Origin: Nipponacmea schrenckii
Taxonomy: Eukaryota > Mollusca > Gastropoda > Lottiidae
Assembly (NCBI GenBank): GCA_030562195.1
Contig: JAUJPP010000003.1
Location: forward strand, 21,235,398-21,299,397
Direction of reading: 5' to 3'
Length of the DNA: 64,000 nucleotides
A program made the translations under genes and the position numbers. The notes beneath the pieces are model-generated. The model had not been told where the DNA came from. It searched no databases and was given only the letters and a program-made list of their open reading frames with translations. Each line of letters opens with the position of its first letter. The stretch's first letter is position 1. Below, piece after piece: positions 47,301-60,359 of the stretch.

Positions 47301-49990
47301 TATTCGTTGGTTGGCGAGTTAAATATACCACTCAATATCATGACAAATAGGCCGTGAAGTACATATACTCAAAACATCCAATGTTTTAGCTATTAATATG
47401 CGAGACCGATCGCTATTAATGTTAAAAGATGCATAATTTACGTGTATATACTATATTGCGAAATAATTCGTGCATCAAATTTCAATAATCTGTGTTAAAA
47501 TCAGTCACTAGGTCATATCTTCGACATAAACGATAACGAACACTACAGCTGAGCACGTTACGTGTTGAGCGAATCTCTTATCTCGCTGTATATCATTTGT
47601 TCACGAGCCTGCTGGCTACGATTAGTTTCATGAGAGGAATATTCAGGCCGTTTCCGATTTAGTTACTTCAAAATTTTATTCGCCTGAGAAATTATGCATG
47701 CTATTTTGGTCGTAAAGCAATATAACATACTCTGTTCATTTGGTGCTTTAACATGACAGACTATGTTTTAATTTGTGGATAAAATAACAAATTTTAGGGT
47801 GTTAAAAATAGGATAAGCATGCACAAATTTAATCGAATAAATGGCTTTAAATGCGTCCATAAAATGACAATCAAACTCATCTGATATGCATGTGATATAC
47901 ATGTATGTGGATACAATGTGGCTCATACATCAGAAATCACCCTGTTAGAGATAAGAGACATATCTAAATTACCCAGGAAATACACCTAAATTAAACAAAG
48001 TAGATAATATAATACTCGACTAGGATGTACTTTAAACCAGGAAGTTAAATATATTTTACTAAATTCTAGTAAAAAGGAGCCTGTTGAAATTGTGTGGATA
48101 GATAATTAACGTAATGACGGTGTATTATTCCAAACGATTATTCGGCAAGTAATACGATTAAACAGAAAGGATTCAACTTATTTCATTTAAACTTGTGGAA
48201 TAATTTTGCAAAGCAAAATCCTGAAGATAGAATTCAGATAAAAAGGGATCTTCTACTAAATTAAAAAATATATAAGTATATCGAACAAGGTAACAATGTT
48301 ATTCTCCGCGATAATTAAAGTGTTCTTAGGGTGATCAATATGATCAATATAGCGAGGTCCGGTCATTTTCAATTTGGCTTCAAATATACTTTCACAAATG
48401 AGAAAAAAAAATTTTTCGTGGGAAATATCAAATTTGTGACCATTTATAAAAAAAAAGTACTTTGCAAACAAGAGATAGATACAACATATGTTAGTTTATG
48501 GATTGGGTTTTACACCTTTATCTCCAAGTAAAAATTCAAATTCAACCTAAAACGTCAATTGAATTTGTTAGGAAGATAACAAACTTCAAAATATCCTACA
48601 TATATTATATTATAATCGATATAATATGGCTAATCAAATCGGTTCAGTCAGTATCGGAGTGTTGATATTTAAATCTCATTCAGAACACTGTAGGATACAA
48701 CAACCATTGCCTTCGAAAGGCGATCTCTTGGACCCTGTCTTATCACCAGAAACTTAGATAATTTCAAACCGGAAGTTAATTATATGCTGCCTTTATGCCA
48801 AAAATAAAGTAATATAAATAGTAATAATAGTTGAAGAGATGTCCCATTACCTTGTGTTATATACAATAAAATAAACATATTCAACATTGATTCGAAAGAG
48901 AACGGCTATTACAAGAAAACAAGAGTGGGTGATTTAGAGAAAACGTGAATAGAAATAACGACGATGACTTACTTTGTTCATTGTGTTTCAGATATAAAAA
49001 TATACATAAACGTAGGACGACGTATCAAACTTAGATTCACTTATCTTGTTGGCACGCTTGTCATAATCTGATCAATACAATTAAGTAATACGAAAATCAT
49101 ATATCTATACCCCTTATTTACTATTAAAGTTATTAATCTATTGATATATACAACTTATCACGTCATAATTTACTGCCTGTTTGTAGTTTCAGAACATAGT
49201 AAGTAATATTATGGCGTATATGGCTGATTATATGAAATGATAGACCTATACAAGACAAAAGAAGATTATGGTAATCCCGGATTTAGTATATTGTCAGTAT
49301 TAGTAAGATACGAACAGTTCACTACGGATAATCTTGTTGTCCTGCTATCATATTTATCTAAATACAGTGTATAATGATAACATGTTAGAGGTTAACAATA
49401 TACTATGCAAGTTTTCCTAAATTTTAAATGACAAGAAAAATTGCTGCTGAGCGCTTCATGTTGATGTTAGTTTTGATTTATTAACAAATCTACAGTCCCT
49501 CCTTGCTTTTTGAAAAATATGTTTCTTTGCCATTATCAGTTCATCTAATACTCAAACTTCTACAGCACATGATAATCGAATGCACTTTGATGCTTCTTTT
49601 CTAATAAGATCCATCAGCATTTTGTGAAGAATCTGCTCTGAGAATGAGGATGACAGTCCGGTCCAATATTCAGTCAATTCTACTGATAGTTGAAACCAAC
49701 CATAATCTTTAAATTATCAGCTGTGCCACAAAGCAGGATGAAGTGCTGAAAATAAGTGATACATGGTTTGATAGCAGAAAAGGTTCAAGAAAGGATCTCG
49801 TAAAGTCAGATATAATTGCATAGCACACTTTATGGTACTGTTTGATAATTGAAAATTACTTACTTTATAGATTTTGGCTGTTCGCAAAACACATACGGTA
49901 TTCATCCTCCTGAACAACTCAAATCATCCTGTGCATTGGTCCTCATCATGTCCAATACACAATTTGCCAATACAGTTTGTTCAACATAAA
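44342..49990. other. No gene seen
   Basis: AT-rich sequence with a C14-A10 homopolymer pair at 44903-44926 and a poly(A) run near 45234-45249. All open frames are short and unsupported. Confidence 0.5.
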
Positions 49991-50023
49991 CGTTAGCTAG
50001 ATGTGACAGATCGTCAAAAAACT

Positions 50024-50104
50024 ATGTGTAATTACATTACGCCATCGATTCCAGATTTCCCAGATTGGTCGAAACTCAAGCCAGAAGATGTTTTGAAAGA
50101 ACTT
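50024..50104 (+). other. Exon-like coding patch with splice donor, unidentified
   Basis: An ATG at 50024 opens 27 codons ending in a Pro/Asp/Trp/Lys-rich segment (IPDFPDWSKLKPEDVLKEL), followed directly by GTAAGG. The segment loosely recalls the 'LPxFxxIKPEHV' start of M3-family oligopeptidases. That is a faint similarity only, and no further exon was found downstream. It could be a gene relic. Confidence 0.2.
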
Positions 50105-50109
50105 GTAAG

Positions 50110-53100
50110 GATATTTTTAATAGACAGAATAAGAAGAAATAAGCACACCTTGGTTTAAAAAAAATGTCCTGTAACATCGATCAGATCAGCGAAATCAGTT
50201 GGTCTTGAGATCGATTGAGGCTGAAGGATGGTACATCACGTAAAATAAGCATTGAAACTCGCCATATCGGGGTTAGAGATGATGTAAATGGCCGGTTGAA
50301 GGGTGAGAGATCAGAGTAAATTACAATTTAATAGAGACAAGACTTGAGACAATATTATGACACTAGAAGAATTGTCAACACCATCAAGTTTAATAATATA
50401 GTATCTCACGGAGTCCAATATTGACCAAACCAAACCACCTCTTGTCATTCGTTGTCTCTTAACAGACATTCAGAAGCAAGGTAAATGAGGCAGGACGGTT
50501 GTAACACGCAGCATATCACGAGAAGAAAATATAACAATGATTGTCAACAGTATCTTTTACTTTCTGCCTGATCTGTTAACTTCAAATTTAGCTTTGTTGA
50601 CTATAGGACGTCTGTATATAGGTTTTGTCGTAGGAGGAAAAACAATTAACGTGACAGCTCATCGAGAAAAAAGTTTCTAAATTCGATACACCGAAAATAT
50701 AATCAAAGATGATTTGTAATGTAAATATTGAAGAAAATATTTTATCTTAGGTTAATCGATGAGGGTACAACGCCATTTGGAAATCTATCCGAGTGGCTTA
50801 TATATAGTATATAGTATATATAGTATTTTTGAGATAATACAATACCATCGCCCAAATACCTTTTCACTCCTCTTAACAACTAGAAATGTTGGATACGAAT
50901 GTAAGAGGGCATCCACGTATATATGTGATAAAGATACATGTCTTAAAGAATTCAAGTTCTATGATAGCGTAGTTCATGCAATGAATCTTAACCAAACAAT
51001 TGTATTCGAGGTTTTCATATAAAGACAAAATATTGATCTCCTGGGAGTTGACAAATCAATCCCGTCTCAAATTTCATAATATAATACCGTCTTTCATTAC
51101 CATACGATGGGTGTAATATGATTACGATTTAAATAGGTGTCGTTATTTCGAAATTTGTTTGCAACCGATGGATGGTCACGTACAATAAAACAACAAACAG
51201 AAATCAAATACCACAACTGGTGAGATAAAAGCACCACCTAAAAGGGATTGGGATTTTGAATTCAGTTTTTACTTTATCGTTCGTAAATATAAAATTCCAC
51301 AAAATTATTTTTAGACAAAAAAAGACTTCCATTCAGCTTCTGTTCTGAAGGAATACATTATTTAATTGAACTTTACACTTTGATTCAGGATTTTTACTTA
51401 ACTTAACTCTGAAGGACCCACGTGTCAATCTGTTAACACTATTAATATTAGTGTTATAAAAATCAATTATTGTGGAGGAGTTGCAGTTGTAAGGTCTGTC
51501 TGATTTAAACATTGAACGTTCTTCGTTCAATAACAGGAACTAAGAAAAAAAGGTCGTCTCAGAAAAAATGACCCCATTAAAATTTTTGACATTCTGTGAG
51601 AAAGTCTTTCTGAAAGAAGCGGATATTTACCTTCAGTAACTGTATAGACTTAAAAAATACGTGGAGTAAGGTAGTTTAGTCCCTTTTTAAAGGTCATGTT
51701 CAAAATTTTGAATATTCCTGTGATCTTTCTTGGAGAGAAGTGTTTAAAGATATACAATTTAACTTTATCGTTAAGAGTATATATTCCTCGGTTGGACTTA
51801 CCAGGTGCCATGACGAAAGAACAGAATCTCTATTGAACACGGCATATCCATTAAACTAAGTAATCACAAAGAAACGCTGCAAATGTATGAAAACTATATA
51901 TAGTGAATGTGTCCTTGGAATTAAGTGAACAATTTAACAAAAAAAAAAAAACTTCTGGAGTTATTTTTGAAACAAACTATTTGAAAGGTTTACGAAAATT
52001 TTTCAAGTTTGTTTTGCATTTTAGGCAGTGTTAGAAAACTACTATGCGGATTTAAGCAAAACAAACGCATCTTAGTAGTATGTCTCAACACACATTCTCA
52101 AGGTTTCAAGTAAACCTACTATAAGTAGCATAACAATTAGTATGTTTTTAATAAAATCTTTTGTAACTAATTCAGGTTCATCAAGTATATACATAATTGT
52201 CAATTGCATATATTAAAACTATTTTCAGGTATATATTTACAACTTTTGATATAGAAATTTTTTCATAATACCTCTTATAATTGAAACGATTATGGCAGAT
52301 GGAAAGTGGCGTACGTATATAAAAAGTATTCAACACTGAGAAATTTCTGAATTGGAAAAAGGGATTGGGTGTTGAGAGGTGCACCAATATTGTCAGTCAA
52401 ACTGTCCTACTCTTCTTCTTCGTGTGTATTCCCTGTCTTCATTAGACCATAAGGTGCAGAAGAGTAGGACGTCAAACTCCATTCATTTCATTTCATTTCG
52501 TGTGTTTTTCACTTCCACCATATTTCTCGAAATCTTTCAATCCATTTATTACCGAAATAACGATGATGAATGTAGTCAGATATACTTCAGAATGCATCAT
52601 TTTAAGGTCAAATTTTTCAAAATTTATGTTAGAATTCATAGCCATGGCAAACATTTTCCATTGCTATATAATTTTGATATTATGTTATTTTAGAAGATAA
52701 TTTTGTTACATTTATATCAAAAGCGAGCAGGTATATTTTTGGGGAGAAATTTCAGAAACTGTTTATAAAACCAGTAGAAGGAAAGGCAACGAAATACATT
52801 GTGTTCTCTATATTCTGTTGGAATCGCAGCAATGCAAATATCACTGAAATTTTTAAAGGTTAAGACGAGTTATAAAAATGGCCACTGTTTGTCTTACCCA
52901 TTTCAGCATTTAAACATGTTCCTGAGAATTAGCTACTTGAACAGATGAAAATAAAATCTAGAAAAATAATGACAAAATAGAAAACCTTTAACGATATTCG
53001 TTACCCATTTATGTGCACAAATGAATTTGTGATTTTTTACAATAAATGAAGTTTTGGAAATGATGTACAGTTCTAATTAAGCTTTAGCTTGGAAGGCAAA

Positions 53101-53359
53101 CATTTCAGATCAAAATTATTATATAATATTTTAATATCATTTTACAGCACAAAGGCCGGCTATATCTATCTTGTTTATTGGTAATACGTATCATATGGAT
53201 CTTCGAAAAAATAAATAACTTAATTTCTGGTGTCTTAGGTATTGCTGGAGATGAAAATAAAAGTACGAATCGTATGATGCAATGAAACATTTTATGAATG
53301 ACAGGAGATAATGAATGACAATATTAATTGATTAATGAATGAATAATCAATAATAATAG
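50110..53359. other. No gene seen
   Basis: AT-rich sequence with a short TA-rich microsatellite near 50797-50825. About 51680-51850 shares small segments (ttaccaggtgccat, aaaattttgaat) with the foldback elements at 53.4 and 55.3 kb and may be a decayed relative. Confidence 0.45.
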
Positions 53360-53685
53360 TTAAAGGGATAATAGGTCTTAAAATGAACATAAAATTTGCT
53401 CTGTTCATCAGTTAATATACCTACTGTCATAAAAAACACAAGAAAATAAATAAATATCAACAATTCTAAGTAATTATCCATAAAGATGCATATGATTTCT
53501 GAAAAACGCTTAATAAATTGATTAAGCGTTTTTCAAAAATGACATAAATTTTGCGATTTTTTCAGATTTTAAGGGATTCTGTTACTTTATGATACCAGGT
53601 AAGTTTACTGATGAATATTTACTCATAATTACCATTCTTGGGAACTAAAATCTTATGTTCGTGCTAAGACGCAGTATCCTTTTAA
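53360..53685. mobile_element. TTAA-bounded foldback element (MITE-like), copy 1
   Basis: The ends are imperfect inverted repeats: TTAAAGGGATAATAGGTCTT at left and, reverse-complemented, TTAAAAGGATACTGCGTCTT at right. The centre holds a perfect 14-bp hairpin (gaaaaacgcttaat, 53501-53514 with 53521-53534, 6-nt loop). About 326 bp with no coding capacity. The reverse-orientation relative at 55255-55605 supports it as an element. TTAA flanks suggest piggyBac-type mobilisation, by inference. Confidence 0.65.
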
Positions 53686-53761
53686 ATAAGATACAAATAC
53701 CTCGCCATTCAAATTTCATTAAAATAGCATACGACAGCTTGCATAAACACTCACAAAAGTT

Positions 53762-53805
53762 AAATTTATAAAAAACTTGCTTCAAATTTATAAAAAACTT
53801 GCTTC
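53762..53805. repeat. Exact 22-bp tandem duplication
   Basis: aaatttataaaaaacttgct plus 'tc' occurs twice in a row. This is probably replication slippage. Confidence 0.85.
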
Positions 53806-55254
53806 TTTCTAAATTCTTATATTTAAAATGGTGAAAAGTTATACAATTGCTCAAAGGCAAAGAATATTGTGGGTCGGGAATTATGTAATAAATCGTCAAA
53901 TAATATACAATAGTAGTCTGGAATGTCTTATATTCATCATTAAGATACATTACTCGCGTAACGGTAAACACAGTCTAAAGTTATGCAACGACTACCTGAT
54001 AGCATCATTCTAAGGTAAAGAATATCGGATGATCCTAAATAAGAAATTCGGCCCAATATATTGCTGTTTAGATTTATATTTTCATCAGTAAAATAAGTAA
54101 TAGTAAGAGGTAATCTGATCTCTTGATTTATAAAAATACGGATAAAATTAACACCACCACCAAGGTACTTACAACCGGAAGTGTCACCGTCTCACCATTT
54201 CCAACTATTACTGTCATAGGAAACTTGCTGCTTCTTATAAAATAGTTAGGATTAGTGCATGAAGGTAAGAGCAGACAACCCAAACAAAAGATATGTCCAA
54301 TTATTGGTGAAAATCGGTTAGAGGTAAATTTACCTGTGAGTTAATGAAAGGTTCAATATTTGAGGTAAAATGGTCAGATGGGATCATGTCAATACAGTGA
54401 AACATATGTTCAGAAGGTAAAAAAAAATGTTATTTTGTATGAAGAATAACAGAGGACGCTATTTGAGAAGCGTGTTACTAGGAATATTAGACATGGTTTC
54501 TGTATTGAATGTTCATAATAAATGTATCATCATTTTCACAGTTGAAATTCTTTCAAATGGACATCAAATATTTTAGAAGTATAATGTATCTGAGTATTTG
54601 ACAAAACTATTGTTTAACTTCTCACTAAAGTATAGAACACAGACATGTAAAAAAGTAGGTATCGAGAAACATGTATCGGATTCACAAGTTTACCTCGACC
54701 GTTTTTCAAACATTGACTATTGTGTTGGGATTAAATGAAATGTTAACTTAACATAAAAACAGAAAGGAAGTTTGTATAAAATGTAATGATAACACTTCTG
54801 GGCCCTCATATCAAAACCGAAATCACTTCCCTCCTGTCTTATTGTACTAATAAGATACAGGAAAATATCCTACCAGGTAAGACTATACATTCCCACAAAG
54901 TAACCTTGCTTTACATGTAGCCATGGATCATGATGATAAATAGTCCAGTTGATGGCAATGTCCGAAACATTGTACACCATCGATTGATCAAAATCGAGAG
55001 GAAACTTTAGCTTCTATTATACTCAGACTTAAATTTTACCAATAATTTCAAAATCGTTCTTCGAAATCTCGCCAATCTCATCCAAAGTTTCATCTGAATT
55101 GGTTAATAACTCTCCTTTTATCGTATTCACAGACAAATATATACGAGCTTTAATCAAGTCGATTTTTTTTGTAGAAAATTAGTTATGTGTGACTAATATT
55201 AAAGTAATATCAATTAGTAGTAAAATTTCTGAAACGATTAGAAATTCGTCAATG
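53806..55254. other. No gene seen between the foldback copies
   Basis: AT-rich sequence. Around 54955-54990 a 'ttgatggcaatgtccgaaac' string with paired caatgt/acattg resembles the order of the hammerhead-like core at 29.26 kb, but it is weaker. Nothing else is supported. Confidence 0.45.
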
Positions 55255-55605
55255 TTAAAGGGATACTGCGTCTTAGCATGAACAAATGATTTTAGTTCTC
55301 AAGAATGGTCAATATGAGTATATATTCATCAGTGAATTTACCTGGTGTCATAAAGTAACAAAATCTTTTAAAATCTGGAGAACTTCTAAAACTATGTCAT
55401 TTTTGAAAAACGCTTAATTATTTTATTAAACGTTTTTCCATAATCAAATGCATCTTTATGGATAATTACTTAGTTTTTTGGATATTTATTTATTTCATTA
55501 TGTTATTTATGGCAGCAGGTATATTAATTGATGAATAGAGCTCTTATTGACCAAGTTTAAAATTTTAAAATTTCATGTTCATTCTAAGACCTATTATCCC
55601 TTTAA
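55255..55605. mobile_element. TTAA-bounded foldback element, copy 2 (inverted)
   Basis: About 351 bp and the reverse complement of copy 1 in overall order: the left end TTAAAGGGATACTGCGTCTT corresponds to copy 1's right end. The central hairpin is present with a mismatch (gaaaaacgcttaat / attaaacgtttttc). Edges are TTAA at both sides. Confidence 0.65.
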
Positions 55606-57207
55606 TGATCATACCAAGTTTCAGCAGAATACTGAGTACCCTGTTAGGCTTGTCTATCATACTCGAAATAATGTCCTCAATGAAGGGTTTTAGGCTAGAA
55701 GGAATTATTCTGGTCCGATCTAGTCAAAAAAAAAACAGAAAGTACACATGGTTCGATATGATTGAAATTATTGTCTCTCTATGTCTACTATCGAATTTAC
55801 AAGTGATAGATAAATATAACACTCATATTAAACTTCTATTTTCGGTTCAATGAGAAGAGGATATGGAATTATGTAAATTAAGAAACCCATCTTTCATCTC
55901 TATTCTAGTATAAATGAAAATTGTTTTATCTTCAACGGGTCAAGTGGTTGCCCAATAAAGGTCAGAAAGGTAACATGAAATACGTTTTATACCAAGATAA
56001 CATTTACGTAGAATCTTCAATAATCTATTTGTAATAATATTCCCTAAACGACAAACCTACTGTATACTGTTTAATAAAGCGGAGTATTTAGTAGTTAAGA
56101 AGCGAGTTTGAATATTAACCTAGATTTAGAGACTTTCTTCACGAACACCTACAGATCGTCTGAATCCCCAGGCTATCTTTTACTCTTTATTTACGACTCC
56201 GTAACTCGACACAACCCTCACGAAATTCACCAGCGTCAAAAAAACTTAATTGTCGATCGTGACTGAATTTAATTGAAGATTGTGCGTGCTGAACAGATCG
56301 GGGGTATACGTTGCTTTAGTTACGGCAGACATTACCGTTTGTCTATTAGGAATAATAGCCTCTTCTACCAAATCGACATGTTTCTATTTTTATTGATTCT
56401 CCATTTTGTCTCCTCGTCACGCAAATTATCAGTCTGAACAATGGCTCTGTAAATTACTCATCTTCTACTTAAAATGTTCGTGATTCGTCTTTCTCTTGTT
56501 TTTACAAGAAAAAACCAAGTTTCAAACTCTATAAATCTTAATCAATAATCAGAAATTATCCTATTAAGTCTTTCTTTATCCCATTGAGTTTGTTTCTTAA
56601 TGTATGTGTTTTCCTTTTCCTCGATGCCATTCTAGGTTTACCATATTTATAGTTGAAAGTATGCAAACATCCATTCACTTCCGGTTTATATTATTTTCTT
56701 TCAATACGAGTTCCATAAAACTCTTGGCATTCTAGATTGCGTAAATATAATTGGAAAAAAAGAACTATTCCCGGTATATAGGCTTAACCTAATTAATACA
56801 AGGAGTTATATGCATAACAAAAATGTCTTTTCATTAAACCAACTCAAATGAGCATGTCTTTTGGGATTTTTAGCATGTTTTATTATATCGTTCTTTAAAG
56901 AATAAAACGAGAAATAATACGGGTGAGCATACAGAGAAGACAGTTTTTTTGCGAGAATGATGCCATGAATTAAGATACATTGTTAAAGCTGATAATGACA
57001 TGATTATATTGTAACTAGGAAGTTAAAAGAACATAAATGTCAATGATTTGACTCAGGCCTCGGGATTGAGACGGGAAGTTAGTAGGTTACGTTATCTTAA
57101 GGTATGAAATATCGAGCTTTGCCAAGTTATGATATAATATTACCTGCAACATTAGAAAGTACGTCCACATACCTAGACACGGTTTATCAGACCACGTTCC
57201 ACAGGGT
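55606..57207. other. No gene seen
   Basis: AT-rich sequence. The 92-codon frame at 55575-55853 starts inside the foldback element and is unrecognised. Confidence 0.5.
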
Positions 57208-57210
57208 CCG

Positions 57211-57355
57211 TCTAATAACCGCAAAGAACCGAAAAGAAGAGACTAATAACCGCAAAGAACCGAAAAGAAACCGAAAAGAACCGAAACGAACCGAAAAGAA
57301 ACCGAAAAGAACCGAAAAGAAACTGAAAAGAAACAGACAACAGACGAAAAGAAAA
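57211..57355. repeat. Minisatellite, 10-11 bp unit (accgaaaaga)
   Basis: About ten units of accgaaaaga/accgaaaagaa, preceded by a duplicated 'ctaataaccgcaaagaacc' segment (57212 and 57243). Frames stay open on both strands because of the repeat (Lys/Arg-rich on plus, Phe-rich on minus). Confidence 0.85.
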
Positions 57356-57662
57356 AATGGAAACATGCCACAGCAATTAATGGATATTTCAAATTCCATG
57401 AGGTAAATGGAAAACAATAAAACACCAATAAAAAATAGCACTATTTTTATTTTGAGTTAATGATAACAAATACACATGAACAGAAACAATAATTAGTGTA
57501 TGACATTTTTACAAAGTTAAAGTGTCAAGGTTTTTGCACATTTTACACGTTTTCTCTGATCAGGTTTTTTGGCAACAGTCGTAGCCATTGGAATAACTAG
57601 TCCCTGGTCAGAGGAATACCGAATTTTTTATTTAGATTTCTTCTTTGCCAATAAGAATTTGC

Positions 57663-57836
57663 TTATGTGTGATTCTTTTTCTTTTTGACTTTTTGATGTC
57701 CACACAACCTGCTGTCCATCCAAGTTCTGGCACGGAGATTTAAGTGATGAGTTTCATTGCCATACATCGCAATAGAAACAGCTCTGTAAAGACAATTCCC
57801 ATCTGCACCTGTCTGAAAAGGTCTTGAATGCTCACA
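57663..57836 (-). pseudogene. OTU-family cysteine protease fragment, broken
   Basis: Between a TAG (57839-57837) and a TAA (57665-57663) the minus strand encodes 57 residues. They include GADGNCLYRAVSIAMYGNET, the catalytic DGNC(L/F)(Y/F)RA motif of OTU deubiquitinases (the Cys at residue 15), then HHLNLRAR, as in OTU domains. There is no start codon, and the family's usual catalytic His region is absent. The adjoining upstream sequence (57837-57930) is open in another frame (ending SVSIQDLF), indicating a frameshift. OTU domains of this kind are often carried by animal transposons, so this is probably a transposon fossil rather than a host gene. Confidence 0.6.
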
Positions 57837-57929
57837 CTATCTTTGGCGATCAGATTGTCATCAGCGTGAGGCGAGATCCTACTAAATCGGCCTTCTAAAT
57901 TGACTTGCCCATGTCAGTCCGACATGAAA

Positions 57930-60359
57930 ATATCTTAACATTTGGAAATATTGTTGTATTAACAATAACATACAGTTATAATTCACGGTGCATCCCATAA
58001 AGAATTATATTTTGCAGTAAAGTGAGAAAAATTGTCCTTCGTTCAATATGTTAGCCATCCTAACACGTGTATAATATGAACTAGACTATTTGGTTAACGG
58101 TAATACAATCAAATCAACAGAATCAACGACATTCTGCCAAACTGTCAATAGACTTTTTACCTTGTTTTTCAATTAAATATGCTATCAAACTGACACTTGA
58201 CTTTTTATTTCTCTCCAATTTCAATCAAACACAGACTTTCTTTTTGGATTCTTCCGAGGAAGATCAAATTGACTTCCTGTTTCAGAAAACAATAGTAACG
58301 ATTCTGACAATGGTGGGTAAATAACGTTACCATATAAAAAATATCGACTATATTAATTCTGTCCCCCTTTTAAAACGGTAAAATTTAACCATTGCATTAT
58401 TGTGTGAAAATATAGACTGGTAAAGCAATGCTTATGGAATCTTGATCGTTTTTCAATCGACTACACAGCTGTTTTGTCTGATCCAATAAACTGAAAACTT
58501 GTGAGCATAGACAAAAATCATCATGCCACATTTTCAAACTAAACATATTGCATCTAGGTTGAAATATAAATTATATATTTGTTCTGCAAGAATAATTTCC
58601 ATCCGGAATTATTTCTAATCCTACAATTTATTGTGTTTACCAACAAATAATCATACATGTACATTCTTAGTACCGAAAGGAAATTCTCGAGGAAATGAAG
58701 GTTTCCTATAAAGGGAGGTAATTATTAAATATTAAAATGTCAGGTTATGAATAATGTTATTTGTGAATCATCTGTGAATTCTAACCACGAAATGAAATTT
58801 TATGATAATTATTACTAGATTTGCATAATTTAATTATAGGAATATACCACACTTATTATCATTCCTCACAAAGTAAAGATTCATGTTAATAAAAAGTGCA
58901 AAAGTTTAGAAAATTAGAAAGTAAGTTCTATATGACTGATATTAAAGTCTTCTTCTACAATGTTGAATAAACAACTCAAATTAAATCCTAAAAAATGAAA
59001 TTTTAAAAATAATTCCAAAATCTTTACTTAAACCTATAAGATACAGCATACATTCTTCGATAAGCGAAAATGAATTAAAGGTCAAATATTAAGTTATTAT
59101 TGTATTGAAAGATAGGTTAAGGATCAAGTCTATGCATGGATTAGGATATTACATGTACTGAGGTATTTATTTCTTCTGTTACCTATGACAAGTCATCTGC
59201 TGTAAACTTGTGGATATTGGTTTCGAAGCTGCTTGTAATGACGGTAAATGACAGGTATCGGCGACAGAATAATTTGCTTTATCATGTTGCATATTTAGGC
59301 CATTTGGGTGTATAGTTGGAAGTTTGTCCATCCAAAAATTATCACGTTGTTGTTTTCTTTTTTTTTTGGTTTGATACCAAAGTTGCTAACTTTATTGTGT
59401 TTGAGTTCCGCACGTTGACCATAAAATACCACTTATTAAATCCTTCCTTTTGAATTTAAAAACATTATAAAATTACAATTCAAGAAACAAAATTAAAATA
59501 TTTTAAAACTCTCTCGAATGCGGATCTCGATAATTCTGATACGAGTCAATTTGCACTCAGTATCGATGTTCTTCTAAACCTTTGTTAAAATAAGGATAGG
59601 AAAAAAATGTAAAGAGTTTGCATTTTTTTGGAATTGATATGGTTTATTTTTGAAGGTCGCAAGTCGTTTTCAGAGAGCCTACTTAAAAATGGTTTTGTCA
59701 TTATTTCTTAATCGGCGCGTGGATATCGGCAGAAAAATAATAATAAAACGAAAACGTAATTTTAATTTGATAGTGTTTCAGGTAAGAATGGTTGTATTTA
59801 CAATATATACGTACAAGTAATTGGTAGCTGTGGCAGAGTTACAATGTTTGCTGATTTAACGAACCGAGTCGACAAACTCAGTAGAAGGTATCCCCTTTTC
59901 CAAAAGGTAACCATTTCAAATTAAAATTTTTTGGATATAAATCTAAGTGTAAGTAAATGGTCGTTGTCTGCTAATATCCTACAGCAATATCGATTCCGTT
60001 ACAACAATCTAACGAACAACATACTATCATAAATCATTGGCTGGCTTTAAATTGATCTAACTTCATCACGCAATCACGTTTTTTAACTCACGACTCTTTT
60101 AAGATCTACAAGCGTTTCGTTATTCCAGGAAACTGGTTAATTTGCTTCTAATTGGGAGTTTTATTCTCGTCTTTGACGGTTCTATATTTTTTAGGTTGAA
60201 ATTATCAGAGCGTGATACTGTCAGCTTGTTATTTGATAATACCATCGTCTTAAGACTCCTGTTATCTTTATGTTAAAAAGAGACACAGAGATTGCTTTGA
60301 TCATATCATGATGTACAACTTAATAAGATTCGAACGGTAGTTTAATCATTTAAAGAATT
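57930..60359. other. No gene seen
   Basis: AT-rich sequence next to the OTU relic. I see no transposase or reverse transcriptase fragment. Confidence 0.5.

Noticed and set aside
53645..53971. 108-codon minus-strand ORF
   Set aside because: It starts in AT-rich sequence, crosses the 22-bp tandem duplication and ends inside the foldback element; no coding signature.
54955..54990. Second hammerhead-like string (ttgatgg ... ccgaaac)
   Set aside because: The core is further from consensus (TGATGG, no proper stem II) and there are no long flanking arms.
55575..55853. 92-codon plus ORF
   Set aside because: It begins within the foldback element and shows no family features.
57104..57406. 100-codon plus ORF and overlapping 84-codon minus ORF
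   Set aside because: Both are open only because of the 10-11 bp minisatellite, giving simple Lys/Arg- or Phe-rich repeats.
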